Assembly: GCA_036393335.1 (NCBI GenBank)
Contig: DASWHD010000105.1
Location: 1 to 28,954 of the forward strand
DNA from: DASWHD01 sp036393335
Lineage (GTDB): Bacteria; CG2-30-53-67; CG2-30-70-394
Reading direction: 5' to 3'
DNA: 28,954 nucleotides
Shown here: positions 1 through 9,850 of the stretch, one piece after another
How positions within the stretch are numbered: the stretch's first letter is position 1
How the letters are laid out: each line of letters begins with the position of its first letter
The notes under the pieces: model-generated
What the model saw: only the letters and a program-made list of their open reading frames with translations
The model's database searches: none
What the model was told of the DNA's origin: nothing
Position numbers and translations under genes: made by a program

Positions 1-51
1 CCGACAACGGCCCGCACGGGCCCGCCCGGGAAAGGCAATTTCCTATCAGTC
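1..51. repeat. Direct repeat, copy A (partner at 10057-10106)
   Basis: The first 51 bases match 10057-10106 in the same orientation. Both start with ccgacaacggcccgcacgg and share caatttcctatcagtc near the other end, with a few substitutions and a 1-nt indel in the C-rich middle. The left limit cannot be seen because the copy starts at the window edge. The two copies bracket the glucan synthase gene and the methyltransferase remnant. The repeat could be a dispersed family element or a footprint of rearrangement. Confidence 0.7.
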
Positions 52-108
52 CGATTAAATCAGCGCTTCCTTATTGATGTTTCCGTAAATCATGACGGAT
101 TTCAACGA

Positions 109-186
109 CCGTTCGGGCTGAGTAGCTTGTCGAAGCCCCGCGCCCACTCGGACATGCCCTTCGACAAGCCTACTCAGGGCGAACGG
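109..186. repeat. GTCGAAG-type inverted repeat; possible terminator of the glucan synthase gene
   Basis: The left arm (109-137) contains gagtagcttgtcgaag and the right arm (157-186) contains cttcgacaagcctactc. The arms are nearly complementary over about 28 bp around a ~19-nt loop. Repeats of the form TTGTCGAAG...CTTCGACAA are widespread in proteobacterial intergenic DNA. It lies about 60 bp beyond the stop codon of the glucan synthase, so it could stabilise or end that transcript. No long T-run follows it, so a terminator role is only an inference. Confidence 0.65.
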
Positions 187-246
187 GGCTTTGTCATAAG
201 TAATGGAAAACTCAATAAGTGAAACCCTGGGCGAGCACCACGGTGT

Positions 247-3200
247 TCATCGCGCCGCCACGCTCACCTCCACCGTGTGTTCACGATGGTCATCGACCAG
301 GGGAATCGCCTGGCCGTCCTGCTCGACGCCATCGACCGTCACCCGCGTCACACCGCTCTTCTCATCATCGCCGGCTCGCGTTTGCGCGATGGCGATGTGG
401 TAGACCGTCTCCCGATAGCGGTAGTGGATCTTCAACCCGGCCCAGTGCGCGGGGAGCAAGGGCGCGACGTGCAGCCGGTCCACTTCCAGCCGCAAGCCCA
501 GCAGGGACTCGACGATAAGCCGGTACATCCAGCCGGCCGAGCCGGTGTACCAGGTCCAGCCGCCGCGGCCGGTGTGGGGCGCCACCGCGTAGACGTCGGC
601 GGCCATGACGTAGGGTTCCACCTTGTAGGTTGCGATAGTCTGCTGTGATTTCGCGTGGTTGGCCGGGTTGATCATGGTGGTGAGTTCCCAGGCACGCCGA
701 CTGTCGCCCAGGGCCGCGAAGGCCATGGCCGCCCAGATGGCGCCGTGGGTGTACTGGCCGCCGTTCTCGCGCACGCCCGGTACATAGCCCTTGATGTAGC
801 CGGGGTCCAGATCCAACCGATCGAAGGGTGGATCGAGCAACTGGATGAGGGCGTGGTCGCGGCGCACCAGCCGCTCGTCCACGGCCTGCATGGCCATGCG
901 TGAACGCTCGGCGTCGCCCGCCCCGGACAGCACCGACCAGCTTTGTGAGATCGAGTCGATCTGACATTCGAGGTTATCCGCCGAGCCGAGCGGCGTGCCG
1001 TCGTCGAAGTACGCGCGGCGATACCAGGCGCCGTCCCAGCCATGCTGTTCGAGGCTCTCGCGCAGGCGCAGGCCTTCGGCCGCGCAGACTTCTGCGAAGG
1101 CGGGGTCGCCGTGCCGACGCGCCAGCGCGCCGAACTGGCGCAGCACTTCGTTGAGAAAGAAGCCCAGCCACACGCTCTCTCCCTTGCCGTGGATGCCAAC
1201 CCGGTTCATGCCGTCGTTCCAGTCGCCGGAACCGATCAGTGGCAGGCCATGCTCGCCGAATTGCAGTCCGTGCCGGATGGCCCGCACGCAGTGCCAGTAC
1301 AGGCTCTCCGCGGTCACCGAAGGGCCGGGCAGGTCGTAGTAGGAATCATCGTCCACACTGAGCGGGCGGCCTTCCAGAAACGGGACGGGTTCCTCCAGCA
1401 CGCCGGTGTCGCCGGTGCTGAATACGTAGCGGCACGTGGCCAGGGCGAGCCACAGATAATCATCTGAAATATGGGTGCGCACGCCACGGCCGGAGGGCGG
1501 ATGCCACCAGTGCTGGACATCGCCTTCGTGGAACTGGCGGCCCGCGCATAGCAGCAGTTGCGCGCGCAGCAGCCCGGGCTCGGCGTGCACCAGCGCCATC
1601 GCGTCCTGCAACTGGTCGCGGAAACCGAAGGCGCCGCCCGACTGGTAAAAGCCGCTACGCGCCCACATGCGACAGGCCAGGGTCTGGTACAACAGCCAGC
1701 CATTGCTCAGCACGTTGAGTGACTGGTCGGGCGTCTCCACCTGGACGGCGCCGAGCGAGTGGTTCCAGAAATGCCAGACCTCTTCCAGCGCCCGCCGCGC
1801 CGAGTCGGCGCCACGGAAGCGATGCACCAGCCGGTTGGCGTCGTCGCCGCCCGGCGTTCCCCCCAGACCGAGCCTGAAGATGATCTCGCGCTCCTGCCCG
1901 TCGGCCAGATCGAACCCCACCTGGATCGCGGCGCAGGGATCCAGGCCGCTGCCCAGCTTGCCGGACAGGTGGGTGCGCGCCATCGCCGCCGGGTTCTCCA
2001 GGCTGCCGTTGCGGCCGATGAATTCGGCGCGGTCGCAGGTGGCGGTCCGGTCGGCGTCGTCCACGTCGAAGAAGGCGACCCGCTCGGGAAATTCGGTGTT
2101 GTACGGGTTGCGCGCGTAGAGCGCGCCGCTGTAGGGATCGACTTCGCTGGTCACGTGCATGGCCGATTTCGGCCGCAGGTCGCCCAGCACCCATTCCACG
2201 TAACCGGTGGCGGAAAGCCGGCGCGGCCGGCCGGATGCGTTGCGCACCTTGAGCACGGAGAACTTCACCGCTGCGTCCACCGCCACGTAGACCCACAGCT
2301 CCGAGCGGATGCCGGCCTCGGTATGCTCGAACACGCTGTAGCCGAAGCCGTGCCGGCTGAGGTAGGGCGTAGCACCTCGCCGGGGCAGCGGCGTCGGCGA
2401 CCAAAACTGGCCGCTGTCCTCGTCGCGCAGGTAAAAAGCTTCTCCGCCCGCGTCGGATACCGGGTCGTTGTGCCAGGGCGTGAGGCGGAACTCGTGGGCA
2501 TTCTCGCCCCAGGTATAGGCCTGGCCGCTCTCCGAGATGACGCTGCCGAAGCGGGGATTGGCCAGCACGTTCACCCACGGCGCCGGGGTGCGCTGTGCGG
2601 GCGTGGTGGTGATAACGTACTCGCGCCCATCCTGGGTGAAGCCGCCGATGCCATTGGACAGGATCAGATCGCGCTGCGGCGGTTCGAAAGCGGTGGGCAG
2701 TTCGGGAGTGCGGGGTCGGTTCGGGATCAAACGTGGCACGCGTACTTCCATCGCACCGGGGCGGTTGACCTGTTCCGCCAAGGTCCCGCGGCTGTCGCTG
2801 AGGATGACGCGCGCGACGGTCTGGAACAGGGTACGGTCTTCCTCCGAGATCTGCTCCGCCGAGCGCACGAAGATGCCGCCCGGCCGGTCCATTGCCTGGG
2901 TTTCCAGACCCACCGCCACCAGGCCCAGGATCTGGTCCTGCAGCACCTGCCGGTAACCGGCGCGGTCTTCGTTCCAGATCACCAGGTCCACCGCCAGTCC
3001 CTTCAGGCGCCAGTAGGCATGGGCCTGGATGAGCTGGCGCACCAGTTCGATGTTGGCCAGGTCGGCGATGCGCAGCAGGACGATGGGCCGGTCGCCGGAA
3101 ATGGCATAGCCCCACAGGCCGGATTGCCCGCGCCGGTTCTTCATGAGCACGCTGCTGTCGGCGCGCAGTGCGGCATGGGCGTAGAGGATCGAGTTGGCCA

Positions 3201-6200
3201 GGCGCCCGTAAAGTTGCGCGTCCGCTTCCCCGGCGTTGATCTGGCGCAGCACCACCTGGGCGTGGGTCCAGGCCAGTTCGAAGACGCGGTCGGCGAGGCG
3301 CCGATCCTGATACTTCTCGACCAGAGCCAGGGCCACGTCGCGGCTGTCGCCCATGCCGTAAACCAGGTCCACGTTGGCCGACTGCTCCGGATCGAGGGTG
3401 ATGCGACAGCGGATGGCGACCACCGGGTCGAGCACGGAGCCCTGGCTGCCGGACAGCGCCGCTGCCTCGTCCATCGCCTGGGGCGCGGCGGCGTTGCGGC
3501 CGCGGCCGATGAAGCGCGCACGGTCGGTCTCGTAGGAAAGCGCGTCGACCTCCGCGTCGTGCACGGCCATCAGGTGAAACATCCAGGGTACCGCTTCGTC
3601 GTTGGAGCGGGGCCGGCGCGTGCAAAGGATGGCCTGGCGCGCCTCGACGATCTCGGTCTGCACGAAGAGATTGCTGAACGCCGGATGCAGGGCGTCCGCG
3701 GCAGGCGCCGCCAGCACCACCTCCGCGTAACTCGTGACCTCGATCGTCCGGCGCACGGGGGAGCGATTGGTAATGCGCACGCGGCGCAACTCGATGTCGT
3801 CTTCCGGCGATACGACGATATCGGTATGGGTGTCGAAATCGAAATCGTCACCCCGATCGCGACGGCGAAATTCCGCGCGTCCTTCCGAGAAGATCGCCTC
3901 GTAGTGTTCCGCGCGTCGCAAGCTGGGCTGGTGCGCGGTCGACCAGGTCGAACCGCTATTGACGTCGCGCAGGTAGCAGAATGTGCCCCAGGCGTCGCGG
4001 GTGCCGTCCTCGCGCCAGCGCGTCACGGCCAAGTCCTTCCAGCGGCTGTAACCGCCGCCGGCGTGGGTGACCATCACATTGTATCGGCCGTTGGACAGCA
4101 ACTGCACTTCCGGGACCGGTATGTCGGGATTGTTCAGCACGCGGATCGGCATCTCCGGGCTGCCCACACCGGCCTGGATGCCGGTGAGTTCGGCGGTGTG
4201 GGCATAGAACGCCGAGGCCCTGGGGATTCGTTCCTGCAGCAACAGCAGCGTGGCCTGGAACAGCGGGTCGGACTCGAAGCGCTTCTGCATCGGACGGTCC
4301 AGCAACAGATAAGCCAGGGCCAGCAGGCTCATGCCCTGGTGATGGGCCATGTAGGAGCGCACCAGGGCATGGGATTCGCCGCGCCGCTGCCGTGCCGGGG
4401 TGTAGTCGATGGCTTCATGAAAGCCGAACTGGCCTTCCGCACCGGCGGCGGTGAGCCGTTGCAGATTCAGGCAGGCCGCCTCCGGCGCCACCATCAAGGC
4501 GAGCACGGCCGCATAGGGTGCGACCACCAGGTCCTCGCCAAGTCCGCGTTTCAGCCCCAGGCCGGGCACGCCGAAGGCGCGGTACTGGTAGCTGAGTTGC
4601 ACGTCCACCGCGTTGTAGCCGGATTCCGACATGCCCCATGGCAGGCCGATCTGCTGGCCATACTCGATCTGCCGCGCCACCGCCGCCTTGGCGGTCTGGT
4701 CGAGCAGCGTGTGGTCGTAGCTCGGCATCACCAGTTGCGGCATCAGGTACTCGAACATCGAGCCGCTCCACGACAGCAGAATCGGCTCGCCGCCGGCGCT
4801 CGTGAGCAGGCGCCCCAGGGCGAACCAGCTCTCCTGGGGCAATTGTCCCTGGGCGATGGCGACGAACACGCACAAGCGCGCTTCCGAAGCCAGCAGATCG
4901 TAGTAACTCGCGTCCCGCCGCCGCTCGTCCACGCTGTAGCCGATGCTCAGCAGACGCGATGGCTTGTCGTACAGGAAGCCATATTCCATGTCCGCGAGTT
5001 CGCCGGCCTGCAGGGCCAGGCTCTGGATGGCCGCGATGCGGGCCTGGGCGCGCTCGCTGCCTTGCCCGATGTGCCGGCGCAGATCGGCCAGCCATGCGAT
5101 CTGTTCCGGTGTCGTGACCGCCTCGGTCCGGCTCGCGAGGCGGGCCGACAACGCCACATCGAGTCCCGCCAGGGCACGCAGGGTCGGGATCGCATTGATC
5201 TCGGGGAGGTCACCGGGTTCGTCCGGCGCTTCCGGCAACCCGGTCCACGGCGCGAGAAAGGCCAGCTCATCGCGTGCCGCGCGGCATTGCCGGGCCAGCG
5301 CGCTTGCCCACCAGGCCGCCTGGCTCTCGGGCTCATGCCCCAAGTCGTTGCTGATCGCCTCGGCGGAGTGCGCCAGCCGGTCCAGTTGGAGCCGTGCCGC
5401 CGGCAGCGTGGCCGGCCGCGAAGCGCATGCGGATTCGACATCCTTGCGGAATTGGGCCAGCGTGGCCGGAGATCTGTCGCCCGCGGCCTCATCCAATATC
5501 TCCAGCGTGTCGCGCAGGCCGTCCAGGCAGCGGGTCTCCAGGATCGGCCGGTCAAGCAGCGCCAACAGGCCCGGGCGCAGGGTCAACAGATGGCCCGCCA
5601 GGTTGCCGCTGTCCACCGTCGAGATGTAAGCCGGGTGCAGCGCTTGCAGCGACTGCGTGTCGTACCAGTTGTAGAAGTGGCCGCGATAGCTTGGCAGGAC
5701 CGCCATCGTTTCCAGGGTATGCGCCGTGCGCTCGATCAGTTGTCCGGCCGGGATGTAACCGAAGTCATGGGCGGACAGATTCGCCAGCAGCGCCAGTCCC
5801 ATGTTGGTGGGCGAGGTGCGATGGGCCAGCGCGGAATCGCGGTATTCCTGGTAGTTGTCCGGTGGCAGCCAATGGTCCTCCGGGCCGACGAAGGTCTCGA
5901 AGAATGCCCAGGTCTTGCGCGCAATCCTGCCGAGAAAACGGGTCTGTTCGGCCGTCAGCCGAACCTCGCGGCGGGCGAGGGGCAGGCTGATCCACCAGGT
6001 GATAGCGGGGGAGACCAGCCACAGGATCAGTATGGGCCCCGCCACGGCCAGCGCGGCCGGATTCGCCGCCGCCAGGGTGATGGCCGTGCCGGCGGCGAAC
6101 ACGGGGGCGAACCCCATGGCGCGGAACGAGGCGGCGAGGTCGGTGCGGCTCAGCCGCTCCTGGTCGCCGGAGGGATTCCATTCCAGCAGCCGCTGGTGCG

Positions 6201-9189
6201 TGACCAGCAAACGCCCGAGGGTGCGCAGGATCGCATCCAGGCTGTAGTACGCCTCATGCGGCAGCGTCACCAGGGCAAAGCCCGTCTGGATAAAGCGCTG
6301 GCCGGCGGCGTGGGCAGCAGCGGCGAGATGCTGGCCCGGCCGCATGTCCTCCGGTTTTCGGGACAGATCCAGCAGGGTGGACAGAACGGGAGGGATCAGG
6401 AGGATGCCGAACACCGCCAATGTCCAGAACGCGGCCGATGAAAACACCGTCCAACCCAGCAGCAACAGCAGCGTCAATGCCGCCGGCACCAGGCTGCGGC
6501 GCAGGTTGTCGAACAGCTTCCAGCGCGACAGCGCGGAGAGCGGGTTTTTCCGGCGCCGCCCGTCGGGACCGGGCACCCACGGCAGCAGCCAGGGCGCGAG
6601 TTGCCAGTCGCCGCGTATCCAGCGGTAGCGGCGGTTGACGTCGGCGCCGTAGCGGGCCGGGTATTCCTCGTACAACTGCACGTCGCTCAACAGCCCGGCG
6701 CGGGCGTAACAGCCTTCCAGAAGATCGTGGCTGAGAATCCGGTTCTCGGGAAAGCGTCCCTTGAGCGTCTGTTCGAAGGCATCGACGTCGTAGATCCCCT
6801 TGCCGATGAACGAACCATCCTGGAATGCGTCCTGGTAAACGTCGGAGACGGCGCGGGTATACGGGTCGATGCCCGGCTCGCCGCCGTTCAGGCGCGCATA
6901 GCGCGACTGGCTCGCGCCGGGCAGGCTCACGCTCACGCGCGGTTGCAGGATGCCGTAGCCCGCGCAAACCCGCTGCAAGGCCGCGTCGTAGACCGGACGA
7001 TTCAGCGGGTGCGCCATGGTGCCGACGAACTGGCGCGCGGCGTCACGCGGCAGTTGGGTGTCCGTGTCGAGGGTGATCACGTATTTCACGCCGGCGAGCA
7101 CCGCGGTCGCACCGACCACGAGGGAGAAGCCGTCGCGGTTGCCCTCCCGCAGCAGGGCGTTCAGGTCCGCCAGCTTGCCGCGCTTGCGCTCGTAACCCAT
7201 CCAGATCCGGTCGTGGGGATTCCAGCGGCGCGGGCGATGAAACAGGAAGAATACGTCGTCCCCGTAGCGCGCATTCAGGGCTTCGATCCGCTCCCGGGCC
7301 AGATACAGCAGCGGCGCGTCCACAGGCGAAGTTTCCTCGGCCGCGTCGCGCAGGTCGGTCAACAGGCCGAAATGCAGATTCCCGTCGCGATTGGCCAGGA
7401 ACCGGACTTCCAGCGCCTCGACCAGGCTCTCGATGTTGCGCGGGCTGGCGAGCAGGGTCGGCACCACCACCAGGGCGCGCGATGCCGTCGGGATGCCCGC
7501 GGAGAAGTCCATGCGCGGCAGCGGATGCGGCGACGCCAGCAAGGTGGCCAGCCAGTTCACCAGCGCGACCGCGAGCTGGCCGGTGGCCAGCAGCGCGAGG
7601 ATGCCCGTCAGTACCAGCACCCAGTCGGCCGCACCGTCCATCCACGCCTGCGCCAGCAGGCCCGCGGCGAGGAGCACCGTGAGCAGCGTGATCGTGCCCA
7701 GGTACAGCAGCAGGGGAGACCGGCCCGCCCCGCGCCGCAGCGCCGCGGCCGGGGGAAGGCGCGCCTGTGTGGCCCTTTCCAGTTCGGGCCGGCCCCGGTC
7801 GATCAGGTAGTAGCCCACATGCGCGGTTCTGTCGGCCTCCCCGGTCCGGGCCGCGCCCGCCCGCGCAAGCCCGATGGCGCGGCCGGCCACTGCGTCCTCG
7901 GAGAGCCCGCTGGCCTTCGCCACTTGCTCGATGACATGGCGGTAGCGGTCGCGGCTGGCGAAGTCCATCCCGGTGTAGGCCGCGCCCGGGTCCGTGCGCA
8001 GGGTCTGTTCGACCACGCTCATGGCCTCGACGAACTCGCGCCAGTCCATGGTCGCGAGGAAGCGCAGACTGCCGATGCTGTTGCTGATGGAAACCTGGTC
8101 GGCCGCCTGCTGCTGGCTTCCCGAGCGCACCAACTGTTCGATGCTCAGTCCCGACTCGGCGAGTTGCTGTTCGATCCAGGTCAGCGGCAGGGTCAGAGCG
8201 GGCCCCTGTCCCTGCAGGCGGCGCGCCAGTTCGGACACGAACGGAGTCGTCATGGGCGGATTCGATCGCGCCATGTCCGCGATCACCAGGATCAGGTTCT
8301 TCGGATCCTGGCCGGCGATCTCCGTCAACCGGTTCACCCATTCGACGGCCAGATCCCGGTCCAGCCTGCCGGCGGCGATGCGCACCGCGACGCGGCGCAG
8401 ATTTTCAATCAGCGCCAGTCGCAACATGATGGGGATGGCCCACAACTCGCCCAGCCGTAGGGGGGTGACCGTCTGGTACGCCGCGACGAAACGGCTGAGG
8501 CTGTCCGGGTCCACCCGTCCGTCGCCGTGGGCGATGGTCTCCAGGGCGATGTCATACACGCGCGGCAACCCGCGCGACGCGCCTTCGGCCAGGCCCGGCA
8601 GTTCCCGGCTGTAGCCCTTGGGCAGGTGCCGCCTGGCGGTGCGGATCTGCTCTTCGACGAGATAGAAGTTGTCGAGCAGCCATTCCCCGGCGGGCGTGAT
8701 GCGGTGCTTCGCCGCGACCGCCACCCTCAGCAGTTTGCAGGTCTCGATCAGCACAGCCTCGTTCGCGGCCAGCCGCGACAGCAACTTGTCCGGCACGCGT
8801 CCCGGCATCAAGCGGTGGGAGGACGCAAGACGCACGCCGTGCTGCGCCATCTGATCGGTGCTGAACAGTTCCGCCCGCAGCGGCGGCTCACTCCCTTCGG
8901 CTTCACTCAGGACAGGGTTGAAAGGTTTGCCCGGCGCGCCGCGTCCGTTCAGGCGCGCTCTTGTCAGGTGTGTCCTGATCCGGCGCCAATACCTGAAGAG
9001 ATTCGAGTTGCCCGCCTTCCACACTGGTCCCACGCTATTCTCCCAAGCGCTCGGCGAACGGCCGCTTTGCACCACGTGACGACACCACGGTGACGATGAT
9101 CGGAATGCTGGGGCAGATTGGCCCGGACGCCCGGTAGCCATTCCCGGGACAGCGGCGAAATAATCAGGGCGGCTCATGCACCCTGGCAT
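247..9189 (-). CDS. Cyclic beta-glucan synthase (GT84/GH94, NdvB/ChvB family)
   Basis: This giant membrane enzyme of up to 2980 residues would make a cyclic beta-1,2-type glucan from UDP-glucose for the periplasm. Relatives (NdvB, ChvB) are about 2830-2870 residues. From the N-terminus I see: a conserved region starting near residue 102 (PPLRAELF) with WLLDNFYLVEEQIR; membrane segments near 490-560; a GT2-like glycosyltransferase domain with LDTDTQLPRDAARQF (~700) and RWIRGDWQ (~855); more membrane segments near 896-940 and 1020-1070; a glycoamylase-like domain (~1380-1600, LPWGMSESGYNAVD); then GH94 phosphorylase-type domains with GSGDWNDGMNRVG near 2654, which holds the expected catalytic Asp. 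The start is uncertain. The first ~100 residues are not family-like and include repeat-derived sequence. A GTG at 9033 has a well-placed GGGAG and would give about 2928 residues. Specificity for beta-1,2 linkage is inferred from the family. Confidence 0.93.
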   Translation of the reverse strand: MPGCMSRPDYFAAVPGMATGRPGQSAPAFRSSSPWCRHVVQSGRSPSAWENSVGPVWKAGNSNLFRYWRRIRTHLTRARLNGRGAPGKPFNPVLSEAEGSEPPLRAELFSTDQMAQHGVRLASSHRLMPGRVPDKLLSRLAANEAVLIETCKLLRVAVAAKHRITPAGEWLLDNFYLVEEQIRTARRHLPKGYSRELPGLAEGASRGLPRVYDIALETIAHGDGRVDPDSLSRFVAAYQTVTPLRLGELWAIPIMLRLALIENLRRVAVRIAAGRLDRDLAVEWVNRLTEIAGQDPKNLILVIADMARSNPPMTTPFVSELARRLQGQGPALTLPLTWIEQQLAESGLSIEQLVRSGSQQQAADQVSISNSIGSLRFLATMDWREFVEAMSVVEQTLRTDPGAAYTGMDFASRDRYRHVIEQVAKASGLSEDAVAGRAIGLARAGAARTGEADRTAHVGYYLIDRGRPELERATQARLPPAAALRRGAGRSPLLLYLGTITLLTVLLAAGLLAQAWMDGAADWVLVLTGILALLATGQLAVALVNWLATLLASPHPLPRMDFSAGIPTASRALVVVPTLLASPRNIESLVEALEVRFLANRDGNLHFGLLTDLRDAAEETSPVDAPLLYLARERIEALNARYGDDVFFLFHRPRRWNPHDRIWMGYERKRGKLADLNALLREGNRDGFSLVVGATAVLAGVKYVITLDTDTQLPRDAARQFVGTMAHPLNRPVYDAALQRVCAGYGILQPRVSVSLPGASQSRYARLNGGEPGIDPYTRAVSDVYQDAFQDGSFIGKGIYDVDAFEQTLKGRFPENRILSHDLLEGCYARAGLLSDVQLYEEYPARYGADVNRRYRWIRGDWQLAPWLLPWVPGPDGRRRKNPLSALSRWKLFDNLRRSLVPAALTLLLLLGWTVFSSAAFWTLAVFGILLIPPVLSTLLDLSRKPEDMRPGQHLAAAAHAAGQRFIQTGFALVTLPHEAYYSLDAILRTLGRLLVTHQRLLEWNPSGDQERLSRTDLAASFRAMGFAPVFAAGTAITLAAANPAALAVAGPILILWLVSPAITWWISLPLARREVRLTAEQTRFLGRIARKTWAFFETFVGPEDHWLPPDNYQEYRDSALAHRTSPTNMGLALLANLSAHDFGYIPAGQLIERTAHTLETMAVLPSYRGHFYNWYDTQSLQALHPAYISTVDSGNLAGHLLTLRPGLLALLDRPILETRCLDGLRDTLEILDEAAGDRSPATLAQFRKDVESACASRPATLPAARLQLDRLAHSAEAISNDLGHEPESQAAWWASALARQCRAARDELAFLAPWTGLPEAPDEPGDLPEINAIPTLRALAGLDVALSARLASRTEAVTTPEQIAWLADLRRHIGQGSERAQARIAAIQSLALQAGELADMEYGFLYDKPSRLLSIGYSVDERRRDASYYDLLASEARLCVFVAIAQGQLPQESWFALGRLLTSAGGEPILLSWSGSMFEYLMPQLVMPSYDHTLLDQTAKAAVARQIEYGQQIGLPWGMSESGYNAVDVQLSYQYRAFGVPGLGLKRGLGEDLVVAPYAAVLALMVAPEAACLNLQRLTAAGAEGQFGFHEAIDYTPARQRRGESHALVRSYMAHHQGMSLLALAYLLLDRPMQKRFESDPLFQATLLLLQERIPRASAFYAHTAELTGIQAGVGSPEMPIRVLNNPDIPVPEVQLLSNGRYNVMVTHAGGGYSRWKDLAVTRWREDGTRDAWGTFCYLRDVNSGSTWSTAHQPSLRRAEHYEAIFSEGRAEFRRRDRGDDFDFDTHTDIVVSPEDDIELRRVRITNRSPVRRTIEVTSYAEVVLAAPAADALHPAFSNLFVQTEIVEARQAILCTRRPRSNDEAVPWMFHLMAVHDAEVDALSYETDRARFIGRGRNAAAPQAMDEAAALSGSQGSVLDPVVAIRCRITLDPEQSANVDLVYGMGDSRDVALALVEKYQDRRLADRVFELAWTHAQVVLRQINAGEADAQLYGRLANSILYAHAALRADSSVLMKNRRGQSGLWGYAISGDRPIVLLRIADLANIELVRQLIQAHAYWRLKGLAVDLVIWNEDRAGYRQVLQDQILGLVAVGLETQAMDRPGGIFVRSAEQISEEDRTLFQTVARVILSDSRGTLAEQVNRPGAMEVRVPRLIPNRPRTPELPTAFEPPQRDLILSNGIGGFTQDGREYVITTTPAQRTPAPWVNVLANPRFGSVISESGQAYTWGENAHEFRLTPWHNDPVSDAGGEAFYLRDEDSGQFWSPTPLPRRGATPYLSRHGFGYSVFEHTEAGIRSELWVYVAVDAAVKFSVLKVRNASGRPRRLSATGYVEWVLGDLRPKSAMHVTSEVDPYSGALYARNPYNTEFPERVAFFDVDDADRTATCDRAEFIGRNGSLENPAAMARTHLSGKLGSGLDPCAAIQVGFDLADGQEREIIFRLGLGGTPGGDDANRLVHRFRGADSARRALEEVWHFWNHSLGAVQVETPDQSLNVLSNGWLLYQTLACRMWARSGFYQSGGAFGFRDQLQDAMALVHAEPGLLRAQLLLCAGRQFHEGDVQHWWHPPSGRGVRTHISDDYLWLALATCRYVFSTGDTGVLEEPVPFLEGRPLSVDDDSYYDLPGPSVTAESLYWHCVRAIRHGLQFGEHGLPLIGSGDWNDGMNRVGIHGKGESVWLGFFLNEVLRQFGALARRHGDPAFAEVCAAEGLRLRESLEQHGWDGAWYRRAYFDDGTPLGSADNLECQIDSISQSWSVLSGAGDAERSRMAMQAVDERLVRRDHALIQLLDPPFDRLDLDPGYIKGYVPGVRENGGQYTHGAIWAAMAFAALGDSRRAWELTTMINPANHAKSQQTIATYKVEPYVMAADVYAVAPHTGRGGWTWYTGSAGWMYRLIVESLLGLRLEVDRLHVAPLLPAHWAGLKIHYRYRETVYHIAIAQTRAGDDEKSGVTRVTVDGVEQDGQAIPLVDDHREHTVEVSVAAR
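8886..8924. repeat. Dispersed-repeat fragment inside the glucan synthase N-terminus
   Basis: The plus strand reads ctcactcccttcggcttc followed by actcaggacagggttg. On the minus strand this is translated in frame as FNPVLSEAEGSE, about residues 90-101. The same type of peptide commonly arises when CCCTTCGGCTTC-type intergenic repeats are read as protein. The conserved domain begins directly after it. The repeat may lie within an N-terminal extension or just upstream of a start codon not used in this model. Confidence 0.5.
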
Positions 9190-9259
9190 CTCTCCGGATC
9201 ATACACGGGGTCACGACAGGGCCAACGGATCAGGCCTAACGAGGTGCGACCGGAGTTGC

Positions 9260-9850
9260 CTACCCGGCCATCAACCCTTGCCGCGCAAACAGCCAGAGCT
9301 GCCGATGGGTCAGGGTGTCGACCTGTTCCCGGGTCAGGCTCAGCCCCGAGTCGGGCAGCCGGGCGTGCATGAGGCTGACCAGTTCCTCCGGGGTGTGGCT
9401 GCCGTCGAGCAGGGTCAGCAATTCCCGCCCCGGCGCATCCATATCCATCGCTACATGGCGCGCGCCGCTCACCACCCCGCCTGGAGTCGCCGCCTGTATG
9501 CGCGCCAGTGCATGGGCACGGGGACGTTCGCCCGGTTCCGCAAGAAAGTGTCGGTCCGACACGGTGGGCATGACGCCATGCAGCATCACCAGTCGGAACA
9601 GGGCATCCCGGAATTGCGCCTCGTCCTGCTCGCCCTGCGCGCACAATTCCGCCATCACGGACTGCGCGGCCGCTCTCAGGGTTGGGTAGTGCAGCGCATT
9701 GGGGTAGGGGAGGGACAAGGCCATCACCGCTGCCTTGGCCAGCGGCACGGCAACCGGGAAGGTATTGCCCGCCGGATCCACGAATGCCTGTTCGGAATTC
9801 GTGTCAAGATGCGGGACCTTGTGGTGGGGTAGTCGAGAGGAATTGCCCAA
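9260..9850 (-). pseudogene. C-terminal remnant of a SAM-dependent methyltransferase with regulatory domain
   Basis: The 196-residue frame resembles only the C-terminal third of class I methyltransferases of about 500-550 residues that carry a methyltransferase regulatory domain. The matching pieces are DPAGNTFPVAVPLAKAAVMAL near the start, a middle helical stretch, PGERPRAHALARIQAA, and DAPGRELLTLLDGSHTPEELVSLM near the end. The catalytic Rossmann fold with its SAM-binding glycine loop is missing, and the frame opens with a TTG lacking a convincing ribosome site. I infer a 5' truncation somewhere near 9800-9830, close to the direct repeat at 10057. It sits just upstream of the glucan synthase in the same orientation. 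The family call is by eye. It could still be expressed as a short protein, but catalysis is not expected. Confidence 0.6.

Noticed and set aside
1759..6441. 1560-codon open frame on the plus strand opposite the glucan synthase
   Set aside because: It lies entirely antisense to a gene with clear catalytic motifs. The translation is rich in His, Gln, Arg and Gly with no domain pattern. High GC at third codon positions produces such long shadow frames.
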